The notes under the pieces are model-generated. The model ran no database searches and was not told where the DNA came from. It worked only from the letters and a program-made list of their open reading frames with translations. This document shows, one piece after another, positions 36,458 to 42,273 of a stretch of DNA of 42,273 nucleotides. Source of the DNA: Bacteroidaceae bacterium (GTDB taxonomy: Bacteria > Bacteroidota > Bacteroidia > Bacteroidales > Bacteroidaceae); assembly GCA_024401115.1 (NCBI GenBank), contig JAKSLP010000022.1, positions 1 to 42,273 of the forward strand. The letters are read 5' to 3'. Made by a program: the position numbers and the translations under genes. The number at the start of each line of letters is the position of its first letter. The stretch's first letter is position 1.

Positions 36458-36854
36458 AAACCAAGACATAGAGAAACTATTTAAGGAGTACAATCCTGCG
36501 ATAGAGAAGCGTAAGTTCATGGAGAAGCTGGAACCTAAATTGGACGTGGTGGACAAGATCAACCAAGAACAGCAGCGTATGATTCGCTTGTATCGGTTGG
36601 TATCTGTCATCAGTCTCATTGCGGGCATGTTGATAGGAGGCGGAGTGATGTGTCTGGTTCTGCTTCATCCCATCGATTGGGCGGCCTTATCTCGTTCAGT
36701 ATCATGGCTCAGGATGTCTCCTGCTGCTTCGCTCTTTGTTGTCAGATATGCAAATCTCTTTCTATACCTGTTCTCTGGGCTCATCTTCATAGCGGGGACA
36801 CTCCCTATGATTTATTTGAAAACAAATGCATTAACGTATGGAAATGGAGAATAA
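36450..36854 (+). CDS. Putative membrane anti-sigma-like protein
   Basis: The 134-residue protein has a charged N-terminal cytoplasmic part (about 1-45, EKLFKEYNPAIEKRKFMEKL) and two membrane helices (about 48-70 and 97-121). It overlaps the sigma gene by 8 bases. The size, topology and position match the membrane proteins that keep ECF sigma factors inactive, but no known anti-sigma motif is visible, so the role is inferred from context. A weak hairpin (36868-36876 with 36892-36900) follows it. Confidence 0.6.
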   Translation: MNKNQDIEKLFKEYNPAIEKRKFMEKLEPKLDVVDKINQEQQRMIRLYRLVSVISLIAGMLIGGGVMCLVLLHPIDWAALSRSVSWLRMSPAASLFVVRYANLFLYLFSGLIFIAGTLPMIYLKTNALTYGNGE

Positions 36855-36867
36855 TCCTTGTCACAAT

Positions 36868-36900
36868 GAAGGTTGTTAGTCGTCTATTTTTACAACCTTC
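36868..36900 (+). terminator. Weak hairpin after the sigma operon
   Basis: A 9-bp stem (GAAGGTTGT with ACAACCTTC) has a 15-base loop and no clean T tract after it. It may end the sigma-factor transcript. Confidence 0.4.
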
Positions 36901-36944
36901 GTTTCAATACGTTTTTATCCCATAGAAGCCATCAGTTAGGCGTC

Positions 36945-37003
36945 TATAAGTCTTTATTCTGAAGACTTATAAGTCCTTCATCGAAAGACTGCGCAGTCTT
37001 TCG
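36945..37003. repeat. Two adjoining palindromes
   Basis: TATAAGTCTT (36945-36954) pairs with AAGACTTATA (36962-36971) across a 7-base loop. Eleven bases later a perfect 22-base palindrome without loop covers 36982-37003 (half-site CGAAAGACTGC). Both share an AAGACT core. They may be repeat-element debris or protein-binding sites. Confidence 0.6.
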
Positions 37004-37447
37004 GGATAATACTTATAGGAGGATAAGATAATATACAACAGCCCCTTCTCCCGCATAATATTAATAGCAACTGAAATGCCCTTTGAGGGACATTCCCTAC
37101 TACCAACACTGCACGAAAGCGCCACTGCCACTAATCCTATGTTTGGACACCGGCAGGTTTGCGGCTAACACAGAAGATGCTCTCCCGGGCACTTCTTCAC
37201 CGAATGAAAGGGGGGATATCACACCTCCACTGCTGGAGGCTATTATGCGTTGCTCGTCGTCGGGCTGTGGGACGTTGCGAGGCTTGGCCTGTCATTCCGT
37301 ATATCTGTTCAACCAAAGGAGCCTTTTATCTCACGGCTATTGCAGTGTCTTAAACCGGTCAACCGGCAAGCTGTCTGCCCTCCGCAGGGTGGCTACTGAT
37401 GGAACCCATTGTGATGGGTTACAAAGATACGGCAGTGGCCAAGGGCG

Positions 37448-37487
37448 CTGTCCCCTTCTGTCCGCTTCTGTCCTCATTTGTCCTCTT
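37448..37487 (+). repeat. 10-base tandem repeat, four copies
   Basis: CTGTCCCCTT, CTGTCCGCTT, CTGTCCTCAT and TTGTCCTCTT follow each other directly. The unit is not a multiple of three, which argues against coding use. It lies just before the ABC-transporter fragment. Confidence 0.7.
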
Positions 37488-37515
37488 ATGGCGGCTTGTT
37501 TATGGACGTTCTACC

Positions 37516-37686
37516 TCCGTTTACATCCCTTATGTCACCGCCCTGCTCATCGACCAGGGCATTCTGGCCGGAGACATGCAGAAGATTTATCTGTACGGCC
37601 TGCTGATGATAGGCATGGCCCTGCTCAGCCTGCTCTTCGGTATCCTGGTGGGACGTATGCCTGCCACATTTCTTCACCAGTGGTAA
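37516..37686 (+). pseudogene. Fragment of an ABC transporter membrane domain
   Basis: The plus-strand frame encodes IPYVTALLIDQGILAGDMQK and then two hydrophobic turns ending LLFGILVGRMPATF before a stop. This is the typical first transmembrane pair of an exporter-type ABC half-transporter (consensus IP..TA.IID.GI..GD). The start of the protein, the remaining helices and the ATPase domain are all missing. It is therefore a broken remnant of about 57 codons. Confidence 0.6.
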
Positions 37687-37729
37687 AACTCTCCCATTCT
37701 GTCGTTGTTTGTAACAGGCAACGGGGACA

Positions 37730-39373
37730 CTAATACGATTTCAGGAAAGCCCGCAAAGATATATGCGGATCTCTTAAATTTATTTTTTCCTTATCTTTGT
37801 TTTGCTTCTGCTTAACCGAGTTTATTCCGATATTATAGATGCGGCTTAATGCCTCTATGCTTAAATCCAGTTTTAGCAACATGAAAAATCGGATATCATT
37901 TTCTGATAGATTGGGGAAGTCCCTTATCAATCTTTCCACGAATGAATTGGCAGTGGCATTGAGGAACAAGGTCAGTTCTATCCAATCATCCTCTGATATT
38001 TTAATTGGCTTCAGGCTTTCTTTCGATCCGCCTGTGCTGGTTGAGTCTATATTGTATTTAGCGAAAATATACCGTCGCATAAGTCTCAATTGCTTGTCGG
38101 CAAATTCTTTTTCCTGCATTTGAAGATGCTGCTTAAATTCAGAATGCTCTTGTTCCCTTAGCTCACGTTCATCTTTTAATTGACAAAGCAAATGATCAAA
38201 ATCGACATCTTTCATCTTCTTTTTACGCAGATCTGACTTATACTTTGCTATAAAGGCTAATAAGACAAAGCAAAGAATGGTGATTACCACGTAAACCAGC
38301 CATACCTCAAAAGATTTTTTATTGCTCTCTGCCCGTAATTTTATATTATCAATTAAGTATTGAGAGCGTTCATTCATCATTTTATTATATCTGGCATGAT
38401 AAACCAAGACAGCAGAATCGGAGAATTGCTGACCATATTGTATTTTGCCTAATTGATAGTAACAATCACGTAGCAAACACAATGTTCTGTATTTCATTCC
38501 AATATCATCTGACTCTTTCAAACGATTTAACAATGCTATACTTTGCTCGATTGAATCAGCTGAAATATAGCATTCTGCCAATGTTAATATTGTAGATTCA
38601 TCAGGTTTTTTAGCTATATTTTGGGCAATTTTAGCAAAATGGAGAGCAGAATCATTCAAACTCTTTTTTCTATAGATTATAGCCTTTAGTTTATAAGAAT
38701 TACTTATCAGTTCTTCATTACCTGTTTCAATTGATAATGCTAAAGCGTTATTGTAATAAACCAATGCTGAATCATATTCATGAATATTATCCAGAACATT
38801 CCCTATAGCCGACAGCAAATATACTTTATTGTAGTCATTGGGAGTACAATAAGTATCATATATACGATACGCCTCTTTTGCACTATTTAAGGCCAATATT
38901 GGGCTACTTGAGCGTAAAGAATGGCTAAATCGGTTCAATGCAAGATACTGGGTATAGTAGTCTTTATTCTCTTCAGCTGAACGGATAGCATCCTGAAAAC
39001 AATCTTCAGCTAATTTATTGCTATCATTTAAAAGATAATAGCAACCCACATAATACATACATTTTGCATACATGGTATCTTGAAGGCGGGTGCTGTAATA
39101 ATCATGGGCATAATGAAGCAGGGTGTCCTGGTCCACATCCAGTCCACTTTTGTCTTGAGCCATGGTATAGAGCAACGCATAGTAGGCCATTTCATCCTGA
39201 GGCAACTGCCGATAGTTGATGGTCTGAAGCAGATGAAGAACACTGTCAGGGTTTGCATTAACTAGCGAATAGGCACGGGTCAGCTCATTCTGTCGGTGCT
39301 CTCGGGTACACCCCACAGTTACACACAATGAGACCAATCCAAGTGAAAAATAAAGGAGGATTCTGCTTTTCAT
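37730..39373 (-). CDS. Transmembrane TPR regulator with C-terminal helix-turn-helix
   Basis: The 547-residue protein starts with a lipoprotein-like signal (LCVTVGC, Cys22). TPR-type helices follow at about 30-330 (EYDSALVYYNNALALS and similar pairs), predicted periplasmic. One membrane helix (about 355-376, VWLVYVVITILCFVLLAFIA) and a basic coiled-coil linker follow (about 377-435). The end (about 485-535, LSENDIRFFMLLKLDLSIEA then LSRIYNIGINSVKQKQNKDK) resembles a LuxR-type helix-turn-helix. Such a protein could sense in the envelope and bind DNA directly. It is divergent from the DUF3244/NVEALA locus and shares the repeated AAACTAACCT elements, so it probably controls both (inference). The start follows a -7 box by 23 bases. 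Confidence 0.85.
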   Translation of the reverse strand: MKSRILLYFSLGLVSLCVTVGCTREHRQNELTRAYSLVNANPDSVLHLLQTINYRQLPQDEMAYYALLYTMAQDKSGLDVDQDTLLHYAHDYYSTRLQDTMYAKCMYYVGCYYLLNDSNKLAEDCFQDAIRSAEENKDYYTQYLALNRFSHSLRSSSPILALNSAKEAYRIYDTYCTPNDYNKVYLLSAIGNVLDNIHEYDSALVYYNNALALSIETGNEELISNSYKLKAIIYRKKSLNDSALHFAKIAQNIAKKPDESTILTLAECYISADSIEQSIALLNRLKESDDIGMKYRTLCLLRDCYYQLGKIQYGQQFSDSAVLVYHARYNKMMNERSQYLIDNIKLRAESNKKSFEVWLVYVVITILCFVLLAFIAKYKSDLRKKKMKDVDFDHLLCQLKDERELREQEHSEFKQHLQMQEKEFADKQLRLMRRYIFAKYNIDSTSTGGSKESLKPIKISEDDWIELTLFLNATANSFVERLIRDFPNLSENDIRFFMLLKLDLSIEALSRIYNIGINSVKQKQNKDKEKINLRDPHISLRAFLKSY

Positions 39374-39394
39374 ACCGTATGTTGATTATACGGT
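39374..39394. repeat. Inverted repeat in the regulator leader
   Basis: ACCGTAT and ATACGGT (7 bp perfect) are separated by 7 bases. The repeat fills the space between the -7 box and the regulator's start codon. It may be an autoregulatory operator or a leader hairpin. Confidence 0.5.
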
Positions 39395-39396
39395 TG

Positions 39397-39404
39397 CAAA
39401 ATTA
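39397..39404 (-). promoter_or_regulatory. -7 box of the TPR regulator gene
   Basis: TAATTTTG on the minus strand, with GCAA following, is identical to the -7 box of the divergent DUF3244 gene. No TTTG -33 is present, as expected for an activator-dependent promoter. Confidence 0.65.
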
Positions 39405-39434
39405 GCTATTCCTTGCCGTAAAAAAAAGCATGTC

Positions 39435-39444
39435 AGGTTAGTTT
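39435..39444 (-). promoter_or_regulatory. AAACTAACCT element, regulator-proximal copy
   Basis: Read toward the regulator gene, AAACTAACCT ends exactly 30 bases before its TAATTTTG box (39405-39434 lie between). It is a candidate activator site. Confidence 0.6.
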
Positions 39445-39514
39445 TTCATATATTCCCAATAGATATTATTTGCTTTATTTCAAATGATTTAATAACGACT
39501 TATCCGATTTTGTT

Positions 39515-39524
39515 AGGTTAGTTT
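39515..39524 (-). promoter_or_regulatory. AAACTAACCT element, regulator-distal copy
   Basis: This is an exact second copy in the same orientation, 80 bases upstream of the proximal copy. Confidence 0.55.
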
Positions 39525-39793
39525 ACAAAAATTAAGGTTACAATTAACCCTTTTAATAATTCCTTATTTCAAATATTTTGCAAAAAATAGTGTATTGATA
39601 CAAATTCTCTTATATTTATACCTACAAATGACAATATACTTATATTGTTTTTTTATCAATGAATATATAGCGAATGTGTGTTGATAGGCTATTGCAGTAT
39701 TTGATGCATAATAGTATGACACCATTTTTTCATGTGTTTGAAGCAAGCCATATTTTTGCCATTTTTTATAGCTTTATTACTCTTTTTTTAAAT

Positions 39794-39803
39794 GAACTAA
39801 CCT
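39794..39803 (+). promoter_or_regulatory. GAACTAACCT element, DUF3244-distal copy
   Basis: It matches AAACTAACCT at 9 of 10 positions, is oriented toward the DUF3244 gene, and lies 82 bases upstream of the proximal copy. Confidence 0.5.
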
Positions 39804-39875
39804 ATCAAGCTGGTAAAAATAGGGAGTAAATGTGTGTAATTCAAGTAAATAACGAGAATATTTCTATTCGTAAAA

Positions 39876-39885
39876 AAACTAACCT
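39876..39885 (+). promoter_or_regulatory. AAACTAACCT element, DUF3244-proximal copy
   Basis: An exact copy ends 30 bases before the TAATTTTG box at 39916, mirroring the arrangement at the regulator promoter. Confidence 0.6.
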
Positions 39886-39891
39886 TAATGT

Positions 39892-39923
39892 CTTGTATAC
39901 TTGTTGGAAATGCCATAATTTTG
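39892..39923 (+). promoter_or_regulatory. Promoter of the DUF3244 / NVEALA locus
   Basis: CTTG (39892-39895), 20 bases, then TAATTTTG (39916-39923). The leader is about 25 bases. No other TAnnTTTG box is evident before the genes at 40844-42273, so it may serve them all. Confidence 0.6.
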
Positions 39924-39952
39924 CAATTAAATATCCAATAAATTCATAAACG

Positions 39953-40311
39953 ATGAAAAATTTAATTCTTTTAGGCATAGTTTTTTTGCCAGTGTATTAA
40001 CTGCTAATGCAGAAGTTATTGACCCTACTATTGGTCATGGAGGTGACAGTAACCAAGGCAATGGAAAGCCAAGAACTTCACAGCCAATATTTGAAGTAGG
40101 TTCAAGTGGTGATAGTTTAGTTCTTGATGTCAGCCATTATTTGGGAGAAGTGGAGGTGCAAATTCTGTCTCAAGGTATAAATTACAGCACCTATATTATT
40201 GGATATGGTAGATTAACCATAGATGCTTCATCATATAGTTTAGGCATGCATTATTTTACGTTGACTTTGTCTGATGGAACTACATACGAGGGTACATTTG
40301 AGAAGGTTTGA
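39953..40311 (+). pseudogene. DUF3244-like small secreted protein, frameshifted in a poly-T run
   Basis: The ATG at 39953 reads MKNLILLGIVFLPVY and then stops. Adding one T to the run of seven at 39981-39987 restores a signal peptide (VFFASVLTANA) and a frame of about 119 codons to the TGA at 40309. That frame encodes a DUF3244-type domain (LVLDVSHYLGEVEVQILSQG, later LTIDASSYSLGMHYFTLTLS, DGTTYEGTFEKV). DUF3244 proteins are small secreted Bacteroidota proteins of unknown role. The damage may be a fixed mutation, a reversible slip that switches the gene, or a base-calling error in the homopolymer. It is first in line after the locus promoter. Confidence 0.75.
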
Positions 40312-40334
40312 TAAATAATAATATTAGTGTCCCG

Positions 40335-40643
40335 TTAAAATCGGGACATGGTTAAATTATTATTAAACCCTGGTAAGAGGGGATAATCGAGCTCTTTGAC
40401 ATCATTGAAATTAGTCTTTTCGAAGAGATCTCTCAGTGGAGTCTTATCCGTAAGCGAGATGCTCAGAATCTGCAGGACCTCATAGGTAGACCGCTTGAGT
40501 TTCATGTCGTGCTGAACGATAGCGACAAGGCAGTATGTTGTGATTGCTGAGCAAATTTGTATTCTTACAGCGTTCTCTGTTGTACCCCAGAATTTCTTAA
40601 TCTTGAGGTGCTGTTTGAGCCACTTGAAGCAGTTATGAGTAGC
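40335..40643 (-). pseudogene. Transposase C-terminal fragment (IS4 family)
   Basis: About 102 codons read NCFKWLKQHLKIKKFWGTTE, then SAITTYCLVAIVQHDMKLKR, STYEVLQILSISLTDKTPLR and NDVKELDYPLLPGFNN. This is the familiar C-terminus of Bacteroides IS4-type transposases. A stop codon lies directly upstream at the fold-back repeat (40628-40657), so the N-terminal catalytic part is gone. It cannot be active alone but could be moved in trans. Confidence 0.75.
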
Positions 40644-40657
40644 TTATCATAACTGCT
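40628..40657. repeat. Fold-back inverted repeat at the IS deletion junction
   Basis: AGCAGTTATGA (40628-40638) and TCATAACTGCT (40647-40657) are perfectly complementary around 8 bases. CACTTG/CAAGTG (40621-40626, 40665-40670) extend it. It lies exactly where the transposase frame breaks. Confidence 0.65.
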
Positions 40658-40843
40658 ATTATGACAAGTGCAAGCGATCACCGCCATTCTCAAGTCCGTT
40701 GACTTGCAAAAACAGCCTAAAGGCTATATTTCAATTATTTCAAAGAACGATTAATCCCCATTAACGGGACAGTAGTGATAGCCAGTTTTAGAATAGAGTA
40801 AACAATATTCAAACTTAATTGAAGTTCTCACAAACGATAATAA

Positions 40844-41725
40844 ATGACAGATCTGTTTAGATACATATATCTAGTCTCATTTCTGCTTCTATTCTCCTGC
40901 CAGGAATCGGAAGAGAATAAACTGTCCCGTTTTGTGAAGGAATGGGAAGGAAAGGAGATCGTCTTTCCGCAGGATTGCTCTTTTTCTGGTCTTGATGGCA
41001 AAGAGTGTCCATCACCACCATTGGATACCCCATTCAAGATAGTCTATTATGTGGATTCCCTGGGATGCATGAGCTGCAAGCTGAAACTGGAGGAATGGAA
41101 GAGGTTCATACATGAGGTGGATTCGCTCTCAGACGAAAAGGTTTCATCCTTCTTCTATTTCCATCCGAAGGAAAACGATTTGAAGGAAGTGGAAATTCTC
41201 ATGAAGAGCAATGCCTTTGACTATCCTGTCTGCATAGACAGAGCGGACAGGTTCAATGCAGCCAACCGGTTTCCGGAGAATGATTCCTTCCATGTGTTTC
41301 TGCTGGATGAGCAGAACAAGGTCAGAGTGATAGGCAACCCAGTTCTGAATCCCACCCTCAAGGAACTTTATCTTCAGGTGATAACGGGAAAGAAGGAAGA
41401 TATGACCACTCCGGATCCTACTCGTGCATCTGTAAGCGACAGCCTGTTGGAATTGGGCACTCTTAGACTTGGTACACCAGTAAAGCGGAGTGTTGGGATA
41501 AGCAATATCGGCAGGAATGCTTTATTAATCAAAGATGTGATTACTTCTTGCGACTGCGTGAGGGCGACACCATCATCAGAGGCTGTTAACCCTGGAGAGA
41601 GTGCAGAGATTCAGATTGAGTTCACTCCAGAAGAGGCCGGAGAGTTTTTCAAGGATGTGTACATTTATTGCAACGCAGAGGATTCTCCTGTCTGTGTGCA
41701 AATCCATGGGAATGTAGAGAAATAA
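40844..41725 (+). CDS. Thioredoxin-like / DUF1573 lipoprotein
   Basis: The 293-residue lipoprotein has a signal ending LLLFSC (Cys19). The middle (about 60-180) resembles a TlpA/AhpC-type thioredoxin fold with a CMSC pair (Cys75, Cys78) and VFLLDEQNKVRVIGNPV. The C-terminal part (about 200-290) is a DUF1573 immunoglobulin-like domain with TSCDCV (Cys236, Cys238) and GESAEIQIEFTPEEAGEF. It may be a periplasmic thiol-redox protein. Its position before an NVEALA peptide with two cysteines suggests it handles that peptide's disulphide (inference). No promoter of its own is visible. Confidence 0.82.
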   Translation: MTDLFRYIYLVSFLLLFSCQESEENKLSRFVKEWEGKEIVFPQDCSFSGLDGKECPSPPLDTPFKIVYYVDSLGCMSCKLKLEEWKRFIHEVDSLSDEKVSSFFYFHPKENDLKEVEILMKSNAFDYPVCIDRADRFNAANRFPENDSFHVFLLDEQNKVRVIGNPVLNPTLKELYLQVITGKKEDMTTPDPTRASVSDSLLELGTLRLGTPVKRSVGISNIGRNALLIKDVITSCDCVRATPSSEAVNPGESAEIQIEFTPEEAGEFFKDVYIYCNAEDSPVCVQIHGNVEK

Positions 41726-41759
41726 TAATTACTATTAACCAATAAAAATCAATAAAAAA

Positions 41760-41987
41760 ATGAAGAAGATTATTTTTTCAGCTGCAGTATTATTTGCAGC
41801 AGTAGCAGGTTACACCAGCTACAACAATTCAAGTGTCAGTGATGATGAGATGTCAAACTTGATGAAGGCTAATATTGAGGCATTGGCTGGGGCTCCAGTT
41901 AATGCGAAATGTGTGTCTGGTGGTGATTATTGCTTCATTAGGTTCGGAGGTATCACTTTTGAGTCCACTCAACACCATCCAGAATGA
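41760..41987 (+). CDS. NVEALA-type small secreted peptide
   Basis: This is a 75-residue precursor. Residues 1-20 form a hydrophobic export signal (IIFSAAVLFAAVAGYTSY). A spacer leads to NIEALAGAP (38-46), a close variant of the NVEALA motif that defines a Bacteroidota small-protein family. The 29-residue tail holds two cysteines (51 and 58) and ends ESTQHHPE. The motif ends in small residues and could mark a processing site that releases the tail (inference). The stop codon overlaps the next start (ATGA), indicating coupling to the propeller lipoprotein. The function of the family is not established. Confidence 0.8.
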   Translation: MKKIIFSAAVLFAAVAGYTSYNNSSVSDDEMSNLMKANIEALAGAPVNAKCVSGGDYCFIRFGGITFESTQHHPE

Positions 41988-42273
41988 TTTTTTCACGTAT
42001 CCGTACAATGAGAGCATTGCTTATGGCCGTTGCAACTGTGCTGTTCTGCAGTTGCTATGCCAATAATGAAGGAAAGGACGGTTTTCCTGTGACAAGGAAA
42101 CTGAAGGGTACGCCCTGGGAGATATCCGAGTCTCTGGGAGAGGTGCACAACATGGTTGCTTCCGATGATTACCTGGTCATCAGGGATTACTGGGATGAGA
42201 GTGCCATGACGCTTGTCGGTCTAAAGGATCACGGCGACTTGCATCATTTCGGTCTGAGGGGTGATGGCCCCCA
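41984..42273 (+). CDS. Six-bladed beta-propeller lipoprotein (3' end cut off by window)
   Basis: The first 96 codons are present. The ATG at 41984 overlaps the NVEALA stop; a second ATG at 42008 is possible. A signal with a lipoprotein cysteine (VLFCSC, Cys24) leads to a propeller start: LGEVHNMVASDDYLVIRDYW followed by GDLHHFGLRGDGP, the FG..G.GP turn typical of the Bacteroides six-bladed propellers found beside NVEALA peptides. It is probably exposed in the periplasm or on the surface. The remainder lies beyond base 42273. Confidence 0.8.
   Translation, partial: MIFSRIRTMRALLMAVATVLFCSCYANNEGKDGFPVTRKLKGTPWEISESLGEVHNMVASDDYLVIRDYWDESAMTLVGLKDHGDLHHFGLRGDGP

Larger units (their letters stand above)
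36901..37729. other. Relic region, GC-richer than its surroundings, no intact gene
   Basis: After the palindromes, 37040-37500 is visibly richer in G/C than its neighbours. Three overlapping frames stay open for 60-200 codons (the longest at 37083-37733) without recognisable domains or sensible starts, so I do not call them genes. A 10-base tandem repeat and an ABC-transporter fragment follow. It looks like the scar of a past insertion or deletion. Confidence 0.5.
39405..39915. other. Long divergent regulatory region
   Basis: About 510 AT-rich bases between the two -7 boxes hold the four AAACTAACCT-type elements and a GGTTA/TAACC inverted repeat at 39536-39549. A 60-codon minus-strand frame at 39564-39746 has no domain or promoter and is not called. 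Confidence 0.55.
40328..40771 (-). mobile_element. Internally deleted IS4-type insertion sequence with both ends kept
   Basis: Perfect 11-base terminal inverted repeats TGTCCCGTTAA (40328-40338) and TTAACGGGACA (40761-40771) bound 444 bases. Inside is the C-terminal part of a transposase on the minus strand. The element is far shorter than a complete IS, so most of the transposase was lost. No clear target-site duplication was found. It sits between the DUF3244 gene and the DUF1573 gene. Confidence 0.8.

Noticed and set aside
37083..37733. 216-codon plus-strand open frame, and the overlapping frame at 37159-37353
   Set aside because: No signal, domain or sensible start. Several frames are open together, as expected in G/C-raised relic DNA, and the tandem repeat and ABC fragment read in another frame.
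39564..39746. 60-codon minus-strand frame inside the divergent regulatory region
   Set aside because: AT-rich chance frame with no domain or promoter, lying between the AAACTAACCT elements.
40328..40348. Hairpin TGTCCCG/CGGGACA at the IS left end as a terminator
   Set aside because: It has a 7-bp stem but no T tract on either side, and it is better explained as part of the IS end.
1..42273. CRISPR arrays, tRNA or rRNA genes, prophage or conjugation genes
   Set aside because: I looked for spaced repeats, cloverleaf ends and familiar proteins and saw none. A dedicated scan (tRNAscan, Rfam) would be needed to exclude small RNAs fully.

Overview
The window is chromosomal DNA of a Bacteroidales bacterium, most likely a gut Bacteroidaceae member (Bacteroides/Phocaeicola type). 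The basis is the Bacteroidota promoter pattern (TAnnTTTG at -7, TTTG about 20 bases upstream) before many genes, weak Shine-Dalgarno sites, the protein families present (GH97, GH92, DUF4294, DUF6249, DUF3244, NVEALA peptide, six-bladed beta-propeller lipoprotein) and the housekeeping sequences themselves. The species cannot be fixed from the sequence alone.

Bases 1-34980 are mostly core genome. A cut-off succinate dehydrogenase/fumarate reductase cytochrome b gene (minus strand) is followed by mnmG-apt-uvrC, dtd, a MazG-type pyrophosphohydrolase and deoC. Next come a polyprenyl synthetase (minus), polA, comF (minus), ychF, lgt-mutS, and a fused hydrolase/nucleotidase. On the minus strand follow a PBP4-type peptidase with a small membrane PH protein, then nadB (plus), a radical SAM protein and a secreted helix-hairpin-helix/beta-barrel protein (both minus), a DUF4294 protein (plus), a TrmH-type methyltransferase (minus), nadA (plus), leuS-rdgB (minus), a beta-carbonic anhydrase (minus), and a GH97-GH92 glycosidase pair (plus). 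A parS centromere site lies between mnmG and apt. Hairpin terminators separate convergent genes.

Bases 34981-37730 are a worn junction. They hold the tail fragment of a lost gene, a promoter buried in palindromes followed by a terminator hairpin (small RNA or attenuator), a DUF6249 / ECF sigma factor / membrane protein operon, and a GC-richer relic zone with palindromes, a 10-base tandem repeat and an ABC-transporter fragment.

Bases 37730-42273 are the most unusual part. A membrane-spanning regulator (lipoprotein signal, TPR sensor, one membrane helix, C-terminal helix-turn-helix) is divergent from a small secreted DUF3244 gene broken by a one-base slip in a poly-T run. Downstream are an internally deleted insertion sequence, a thioredoxin-like/DUF1573 lipoprotein, an NVEALA-type small peptide, and a beta-propeller lipoprotein that leaves the window. 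The two divergent promoters carry the same 10-base element (AAACTAACCT) in the same orientation, exactly 30 bases upstream of identical TAATTTTG boxes. Each has a second copy 80-82 bases further out. This looks like a regulator-controlled export/peptide locus and is the best candidate for an undescribed system here.
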